Source: a bacterium
GTDB taxonomy: Bacteria > Chloroflexota > Anaerolineae > Caldilineales > Caldilineaceae
DNA: 64,000 nucleotides
NCBI GenBank assembly: GCA_016124945.1
Contig: WGMT01000047.1
Coordinates: 124,001-188,000 of the forward strand
Direction: 5' to 3'
Shown here: piece by piece, positions 58,544 to 64,000 of the stretch
Layout: each line of letters opens with the position of its first letter
Position numbering within the stretch: the stretch's first letter is position 1
Position numbers and translations under genes: made by a program
The notes under the pieces: model-generated
The model's database searches: none
What the model was told of the DNA's origin: nothing
Seen by the model: the letters and a program-made list of their open reading frames with translations, nothing else

Positions 58544-61500
58544 TTAAAAAAGAATTTCTCTCTGCAACAACTCTTCGAATGCCGCAAAGAACGATTCTGA
58601 TTGCCCCGATCTATCCAAATAAGCAGTCGCCCCCACCTGCTGACATTGTTGTCGTTCCTCTGATGTAGGCCGGCCCGTCAAAGCAACAATCGGTGAGAAA
58701 CGACAGCGGCTTTCGGCGCGGATCTGCTGGATGATCTCCACGCCGGCGCTGTTGGACATTTGCAGATCGATCAAGATTAGGTGATGGTACTGCTCCTGCA
58801 CATTGTGGATCGTGTCTGTGTGATTGTGCACGCATTGGACGTGGTAAGCCTTGTCTGCAAAGTAGGCGGCGATGACCTGGGCGCGTGCTTCGTTTTCGTC
58901 TGCAATCAATACCGACAAAACAACTGCCGTCGATTGCAGAGCGAGGGCATCCACTTCTGTGGTGGCAGGGGTGTCTGCCGAAGTGGATACTGATGCCGCT
59001 TCATCGTTTGCATCTGCCGAGGCGCTTATGCGGTTGACCTTAACCGGCAGTGTGATGGTGAATTCGCTGCCACGCCCCAATTCGCTTTCAAGTTTGACGG
59101 TGCCACCGTGTAGCTGGGCCATTTTGTCCACCAGTGCCAGGCCGAGGCCGGTGCCGTTGTACTGGCGAGTAAGTTTGCTATCGACCTGAACAAAGGGTTT
59201 AAAGAGCCGTTTTTGTTGTTCCGGTGAAATGCCGATCCCCGTATCCCATACCGTAAAATGGACGACCCCCTGCCGGTCATCACTTGTTACACGTAGGCCG
59301 ATCTCTTTGTCTTCGGGGGTGAACTTGATGGCGTTGCCCAGCAAGTTGATGAGCATCTGTTTGAGCCTGCGCCCATCTGCTTCGATGACGTCGACGCTGC
59401 TGTCAATTTGTAGATCGACATGAATCCGTTTTTGGGTTGCTGGTTGACGAGTAAGCCGCAAACTTGCTTCGCAGATCATCCTGATGCCGACTTTCTCGAT
59501 CTCTAGTTCTAACTTGCCGGACTCAATCTTGGCCATGTCCAGCACTTCGTTGATCAGCACCAGCAGGTGATGGCCGCTCTCTTCGATATTGTGTAACTTC
59601 CGGCGCTGGGTGTCGTTGAGTGGGCCATAAATCTCCTCTGACATTGCCTCGGTAATGCCAAGGATGGCATTGAGTGGGGTGCGTAGCTCGTGGCTCACGC
59701 TGGCCAGGAACTCGTCTTTGTGCCGGGCTGTCTCGGCAAGGTCGGCATTGGCCTGTGTAAGTTCCGCCGTCCTTTCGGCGACGCGTTGTGCAAGCAGTGC
59801 TCGTTCTTCTTCGAGGGATTGCTGAGCAGCCCGCCGATCGGTGATATCGTGAAATGTCACAACAAATTGACCTGGCCTGGGTCGAAATGCTGTAAAGTCA
59901 ACATACTTGCCCAGGATGAGGATAAACTCCTCCCCGCTCACTGGTTTGCCGGTTTCAACAACCCTGGCAAATGTCGCAATGGTAGCGGGATCTGTGGAAG
60001 GGAAGATCGTGTACACCGTTTGGCCCACCACATCTTCACGTTTGATCCCTGTAATGGTTTCGAATGCCGGATTGGTCTCAATAAACTTGTAGTCGACGGC
60101 CTGCCCTGTGGCGTCGTAGATCATTTCGAATAATATAAACCCTTCACGCATTGAGTTAAAGAGATCGCGATAGCTCGCTTCGCTCGCTTTCAGTAGCTCA
60201 TCTCTTCTGTGTTCTTCAGTAATATCGCGCACAACACTTACTTCACCTGTTAGCATGGACATTGAATAAAGAAGCGGTGTCAGCGTAACGTCCGTGTAGC
60301 GTTGGCTGCCATCGCGATGCCGGGTCGTAAGTTTGGTGCGATACGGGGTGCTATGGGGTAAGCTGGCGGCGCGATTGTGAATAAATTCTTGGTAGCTTTC
60401 CTGATCTCGGTGCAAAATAGAAATAGGCTGCCCAATCAGATCCTCGGCCTCATACCCAAAGATTCGCTCCACTGCTGCGTTACACATTCGAACAATCCGT
60501 TCCGGCCCTTCTATGACAAAGACGGCATGATCGATGCTGGCAAGCGTTGCCGTGAGCAGTTCGTTGCTCATTTTTAGGCGAGCGGCTTCTTCTTGTTGGC
60601 GGGTAATTGAGTGTAGCGCAACGATGCCGTAGGCAATGTCACCGGCTAGATCGAAAAGTAGATTCACTTCCTCTGCTGTAAAGATGTCCTCTTGCAGGGG
60701 GAAATTTTGCAGGGAGAAATCTTGCACAGAAGAGTTGGGCACAGAAAAGACGAGCAAGATGCCCGCTACTGTCCCGTCTTTGGTGAGTGGGAACAAACCA
60801 CAATACGCATTGGCGGGTGAAGCCGCTAGTTTGGATTCAACTGCGTTTATCTCTGTCCAAGGGAAAATAACAGGTTGCCCAGTCTGTCGTGCACACTCTG
60901 CGTAGCCATGTATTGCCGAGTCTGGCGAAAAGAGACGCTCTGCACCTTCGAGTCCACCCACAAGTTGAAGATCGCCTGTATAAGCAGCGGGTTTCATCGT
61001 TTGCGGTGCTGCGTCACTGCGCATGGCAAAGATGCTGAGTTGGTAGTTGCCTACCTCAATCAGGCTAGCACTCGCCGACTGTAAAATGCTCTCCGTAGAT
61101 GTTGAGCGGGTTATCGCCTGGTTGCAGGCGCTAATGAGTTGAAAGGCACGGTTCGCCTGGTGCAAGGCCACTGTTCCTTCACTCAACATACGATTGCTTT
61201 CGGTCAGTTGTTCTTCACTTTCACGTGTCTCTTGTAAGGCGGAGTTCAAAAGATAGTAAGCCAGGCTTACCACCGCTGTTATCACCACTGCAAAAATGAG
61301 ATGGGCCGACCAGATCAATATCGGGTCCAATGGGCCTGCCTCCAGCCAACCGATCTTCTCCATATAGACGACAATGGCACCAAACCCGGCACTGGTCACA
61401 GTTACAACGACACCGCCACGGTTGCCCAACAGCGTTACGCCAATCACAATAATAAGGAGGTAGGCGCTGTACCCGGCCGAATGGACACCGCGCAGTGCCA

Positions 61501-61846
61501 CAGGAAAACTTGCCACTAGCCAGAGCGTCATGACCAGTAGCCTGCTGGCAGTATGGATACCCCAGTGTCGCTCAATAAACCATACTAGAGGAATTGCACC
61601 AAAAACGGCCGCGCTGACACCCAGTCGGATGAAAATATCACTCCGCGGAATGAAGGGTATGGCAACAATGTTGGCAACGCCGGCTAGCCCCAAAAAGAAC
61701 AGAACTGCTCTAACCAGCAGTGGACGCAGGATTTCGAGGTTGGTTGTGGTATGCGAAAGCCAGAGCGCTCGGCCTATTTCGGCAACCGACTGCTGTGATG
61801 TCTGTTTTGCTGTCATGTATATCTTCTTATCAATTGTGCTAACCAT
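58544..61846 (-). CDS. Hybrid sensor histidine kinase, membrane-bound, with atypical receiver
   Basis: Up to 1100 residues (ATG 61846; ATG 61816 is an equal alternative, neither with a clear ribosome site). About six membrane helices (45-200), a coiled segment, a GAF domain (about 235-415), two PAS domains (about 430-545 and 560-680), the phospho-acceptor His719 in SVSHELRTPLNAILG, an ATPase domain (INLLGNAIKFTPEDK, VWDTGIGISPEQ, GTGLGLALVDKMAQLHGG) and a C-terminal receiver. The receiver keeps the acceptor Asp1027 (LILIDLQMS) and IADENEA, but the conserved Lys is missing (TAYLDRSGQ). The input is unknown; no output gene is adjacent. Confidence 0.9.
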   Translation of the reverse strand: MVSTIDKKIYMTAKQTSQQSVAEIGRALWLSHTTTNLEILRPLLVRAVLFFLGLAGVANIVAIPFIPRSDIFIRLGVSAAVFGAIPLVWFIERHWGIHTASRLLVMTLWLVASFPVALRGVHSAGYSAYLLIIVIGVTLLGNRGGVVVTVTSAGFGAIVVYMEKIGWLEAGPLDPILIWSAHLIFAVVITAVVSLAYYLLNSALQETRESEEQLTESNRMLSEGTVALHQANRAFQLISACNQAITRSTSTESILQSASASLIEVGNYQLSIFAMRSDAAPQTMKPAAYTGDLQLVGGLEGAERLFSPDSAIHGYAECARQTGQPVIFPWTEINAVESKLAASPANAYCGLFPLTKDGTVAGILLVFSVPNSSVQDFSLQNFPLQEDIFTAEEVNLLFDLAGDIAYGIVALHSITRQQEEAARLKMSNELLTATLASIDHAVFVIEGPERIVRMCNAAVERIFGYEAEDLIGQPISILHRDQESYQEFIHNRAASLPHSTPYRTKLTTRHRDGSQRYTDVTLTPLLYSMSMLTGEVSVVRDITEEHRRDELLKASEASYRDLFNSMREGFILFEMIYDATGQAVDYKFIETNPAFETITGIKREDVVGQTVYTIFPSTDPATIATFARVVETGKPVSGEEFILILGKYVDFTAFRPRPGQFVVTFHDITDRRAAQQSLEEERALLAQRVAERTAELTQANADLAETARHKDEFLASVSHELRTPLNAILGITEAMSEEIYGPLNDTQRRKLHNIEESGHHLLVLINEVLDMAKIESGKLELEIEKVGIRMICEASLRLTRQPATQKRIHVDLQIDSSVDVIEADGRRLKQMLINLLGNAIKFTPEDKEIGLRVTSDDRQGVVHFTVWDTGIGISPEQQKRLFKPFVQVDSKLTRQYNGTGLGLALVDKMAQLHGGTVKLESELGRGSEFTITLPVKVNRISASADANDEAASVSTSADTPATTEVDALALQSTAVVLSVLIADENEARAQVIAAYFADKAYHVQCVHNHTDTIHNVQEQYHHLILIDLQMSNSAGVEIIQQIRAESRCRFSPIVALTGRPTSEERQQCQQVGATAYLDRSGQSESFFAAFEELLQREILF

Positions 61847-62058
61847 TGACGGCAGGCCAACAGTTTGGCGTCAGCCCAGTCTTTTGAAATACCCACTCTT
61901 CACGCATAGAATTGGGTAAGGTAGATTATCGCCTAAATATCGAATCTATTACATGAGAATTCAATAGTGCTAATAATCCTTCCAGAATTTTACTTATCTT
62001 CTTTGTTGCAAACCAACAGATGTTTATAAACGCTAGCGATCTTATCTTTGGCAAACTC

Positions 62059-62970
62059 ATGTTACTACATCTCGTTTACCATGCTGACTATGTCACTCCC
62101 CTGCCGCCAGGACATCGCTTCCCCATGCCCAAGTTCGGCAAAGTCTACGAGACGTTGATCCGCAACGGGATCGCCTCGGTGGACCAATTCTACGTACCCG
62201 AAATCGCCACACGTGAGATGCTGACCCTCGTCCACGCGTCCAGCTTTGTTGACGCCTACCTCACCGGCGATATTGATCCCAAGATCATGCGCCGGATCGG
62301 CTTCCCGTGGAGCCCGCAACTGGTACAGCGCACCTGCACCGCGGTGGGTGGCACAGTGCTGACGGCCCAACTGGCCCTGCAACATGGCATTGCCTGTAAC
62401 ACGGCGGGCGGCACGCATCACGCCTACGCCGACTTTGGCTCCGGCTTCTGCATCTTTAACGACATGGCTGTGGCCACGCGCATCATGCAGGAAAGCGGCG
62501 CGGTGGAACGTGTCCTCATCGTTGATCTCGATGTGCACCAGGGCGACGGCACGGCCGCTATCTTTGCCGACGATCCCACCGTTTTCACCTTCTCGGTGCA
62601 CTGCGCCAGCAATTTCCCATTCCGCAAACAGAAGAGTACACTGGATATCGCCCTGCCCGACCGTTTGGAAGATGACGCTTACCTGATGTCCTGGACGCAT
62701 CTACTCCCCGCCATCCTCGACGACTTCGCGCCCGACTTCGTCTTCTACGATGGCGGCGTCGATCCACATCATGAGGACACGCTGGGCAAACTCTGCCTCA
62801 CCGACGACGGTCTCCTGCGCCGCGATCACTATGTCTTTGCTCAATGTGCGCAACGCCGCATCCCCGTCGCCGGCGTCATTGGTGGCGGCTACTCGCCCGA
62901 CGTAGAGCGGTTGGCGGCGCGGCATACGATTTTGCATCAGGCGGCGGGGGAGGTAATGCGTAACTCGTAA
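62059..62970 (+). CDS. Histone deacetylase / acetoin-utilisation (AcuC) family hydrolase
   Basis: A 303-residue protein from ATG 62059; no strong ribosome site, and an ATG 39 bases earlier is possible. Zinc ligands and catalytic residues are recognisable: GGTHHAYADFGSGFCIFND (His-His pair), LIVDLDVHQGDGTA (Asp-x-His) and FYDGGVDPHHEDTLG (third Asp). GGGYSPD is the usual C-terminal Tyr-containing loop. The enzyme removes acetyl groups from protein lysines or small amines. The last four residues MRNS and the stop come from repeat DNA (ATGCGTAACTCGTAATGCG). Confidence 0.92.
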   Translation: MLLHLVYHADYVTPLPPGHRFPMPKFGKVYETLIRNGIASVDQFYVPEIATREMLTLVHASSFVDAYLTGDIDPKIMRRIGFPWSPQLVQRTCTAVGGTVLTAQLALQHGIACNTAGGTHHAYADFGSGFCIFNDMAVATRIMQESGAVERVLIVDLDVHQGDGTAAIFADDPTVFTFSVHCASNFPFRKQKSTLDIALPDRLEDDAYLMSWTHLLPAILDDFAPDFVFYDGGVDPHHEDTLGKLCLTDDGLLRRDHYVFAQCAQRRIPVAGVIGGGYSPDVERLAARHTILHQAAGEVMRNS

Positions 62971-63055
62971 TGCGTAATTGGTTGACAGGGTTGGTCGCCC
63001 ATTAGAGACCCATTGGGTAGACGAATTATGCATTACGAGTTACGCATCACGCATC
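62955..63055. repeat. Iterated-word palindrome, ATGCGTAA family
   Basis: ATGCGTAACTCGTAATGCGT on the left and ATGCATTACGAGTTACGCAT on the right, with a middle that also self-pairs (GTCGCCCATT / GGGTAGACGA region). It carries the HDAC-family stop codon and forms the leader of the methyltransferase gene. Confidence 0.95.
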
Positions 63056-63091
63056 CAACCAACACACCAATTCCAAGAAAGGCTCCTCTCC

Positions 63092-63856
63092 ATGTCCGAT
63101 CTCAAATCCTCCGTTCAGTCGCAGTTTGATCGGGTGGCGGCGAATTACCGTACCAGTACTGTGCATGCGCAGGGGACGGAATTTGGCGAGATGGTGCGCA
63201 TGGCCGCTCTGCGCGGAGACGAACGTGTCCTCGATGCCGGGTGTGGGGCTGGACATACGGCCATGCACTTTGCGCCCTACGTGGCCCAGGTGGTGGCAAT
63301 GGACTTTACGCCGTCTATGCTGGGGCAGGTGGCGCAGTTGGCCGCGGAAAAGGGCTTTGCCAACATCGAGACACAATTGGGCGATGTGGAGCACCTGCCC
63401 TTTGACGACGATCACTTCGATCTCATCGTCTCCCGCTACAGCGCGCATCACTGGCCGCATCCCCAACAGGCGGTGACAGAATTTCGGCGTGTCCTCAAAC
63501 CGGGTGGCCAGGTGCTACTGGCCGACGTCGTCGGCTTCGATGACCCCACGTGCGACACCTTCCTCAACGCTGTGGAGTTGTTGCGCGATCCGTCCCATGT
63601 ACGCGATTTCACCCCGAGCGAGTGGATCGCCTTTTTCCAAAAAGAAGGATTTGCCGCCGAGATTGCCTACGAATGGCGACTCTTCATCGACTTTCCCAGT
63701 TGGGTTGAGCGCATGGCCACGCCGCCACTCCACGTTGACGCCATTCGCAGCCTGCTCCATGGTGCGTCCAGCGAAATCCGCGCCGCAATGAAGATCGAGG
63801 GGGATGATTTTTGGTTTCGCTGCGCTGTGGTGAAGAGCGTAATACGTGATGCGTAA
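63092..63856 (+). CDS. Class I SAM-dependent methyltransferase (UbiE-like)
   Basis: A 254-residue protein from ATG 63092; the longer ORF reads repeat DNA. Motif I is VLDAGCGAGHTAMHFA, followed by VVAMDFTPSMLGQVAQLA, LGDVEHLPFDDDHFDLIVSR and FRRVLKPGGQVLLADVVGFD, typical of Methyltransf_11 enzymes acting on small molecules. The C-terminal VIRDA and the stop lie within repeat DNA. Substrate unknown. Confidence 0.9.
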   Translation: MSDLKSSVQSQFDRVAANYRTSTVHAQGTEFGEMVRMAALRGDERVLDAGCGAGHTAMHFAPYVAQVVAMDFTPSMLGQVAQLAAEKGFANIETQLGDVEHLPFDDDHFDLIVSRYSAHHWPHPQQAVTEFRRVLKPGGQVLLADVVGFDDPTCDTFLNAVELLRDPSHVRDFTPSEWIAFFQKEGFAAEIAYEWRLFIDFPSWVERMATPPLHVDAIRSLLHGASSEIRAAMKIEGDDFWFRCAVVKSVIRDA

Positions 63857-63950
63857 TACGTAACCCAGATCTCGTTGAGGATGTGATTTCCCAATAAAGA
63901 ATCGTGGTCTTTACACGATCTGGGTTACGCATCACGCATTACGCATTACC
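63838..63950. repeat. Iterated-word palindrome, ATGCGTAA family
   Basis: GCGTAATACGTGATGCGTAA on the left and GTTACGCATCACGCATTACG on the right. CCCAGATC / GATCTGGG extends the arms. It includes the methyltransferase stop. The last 50 bases of the window hold nothing recognisable. Confidence 0.95.
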
Positions 63951-64000
63951 AATTGTCGATTCCCCTACTTGCCCATACTTCCTGTCGATCTACAATAAGC

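Overview
The window looks like a chromosomal segment of a filamentous-type Chloroflexota bacterium (Anaerolineae/Caldilinea-like). This is inferred from the mix of genes: Thr/Pro-rich PQQ-propeller membrane proteins, TPR-CHAT proteins, a GbsR-type regulator with an ABC exporter, TldD/TldE, CrtI beside TspO, and ArsA-type ATPases. GC content is moderately high. No rRNA, tRNA, phage genes, transposase genes or CRISPR array are visible. About 46 protein genes can be supported; several need start codons other than the longest ORF.

Layout. 1-9.3 kb: the N-terminal part of a secreted LRR/FN3/clostripain-type protease (cut by the window edge), a TPR-winged-helix regulator, a 217-bp near-palindromic element, a REC-GAF histidine kinase, and a membrane glycosyltransferase coupled to a PQQ-propeller protein. 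9.3-16 kb: a thioredoxin-fold protein with a Crp-type regulator, a ferredoxin with a consensus promoter, a LmbE-type deacetylase, an SDR and the TldE/TldD pair. 16-24 kb: an aldo/keto reductase, a GbsR regulator with a three-gene ABC exporter, FtcD, PrmA and a membrane protein. 23.4-30.5 kb: a short CHAT protein, a glycoside-hydrolase-like/O-antigen-ligase fusion and ClpC. 30.9-39.3 kb: CrtI and TspO, then a catabolic block of phosphotriesterase-family hydrolase, RraA-like protein, Tat lipoprotein sugar-binding protein and a fused MalF-MalG-type permease. 39.4-50.3 kb: a lipoprotein, GNAT, a racemase-like protein, a translationally coupled operon (membrane TPR protein, lipoprotein, 1286-residue TPR-CHAT protein), an HpaI-type aldolase and a Gfo/Idh dehydrogenase. 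50.4-64 kb: a membrane-anchored unknown, an ArsA-like ATPase, methyltransferases, an MFS-HEAT fusion, a Gfo/Idh and aldo/keto reductase pair, a hybrid histidine kinase and a histone-deacetylase-family protein.

The most striking unexplained structure lies between the genes. Most 3' ends carry a palindrome whose two arms are themselves built from imperfect iterations of a 6-10 bp word. The word differs by locus: GCGGATT, GGGATTAG, ATGCGTA, GATGAATAAAG, GATGATGGGAT, CCGGGTT, GCAAAGG. Two junctions have perfect 32-bp and 35-bp inverted repeats. In at least nine genes the stop codon lies inside the repeat word, one copy sits in frame inside a coding sequence, and one forms the apparent 5' end of a gene. 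Seven of eight convergent gene pairs are separated by such a palindrome or another hairpin; the eighth overlaps by 103 bp across a tandem repeat.

Three clan CD (caspase-like fold) protease-type proteins occur in 48 kb, and three unusual protein fusions are present. Function is inferred from motifs read by eye; no database search was possible.
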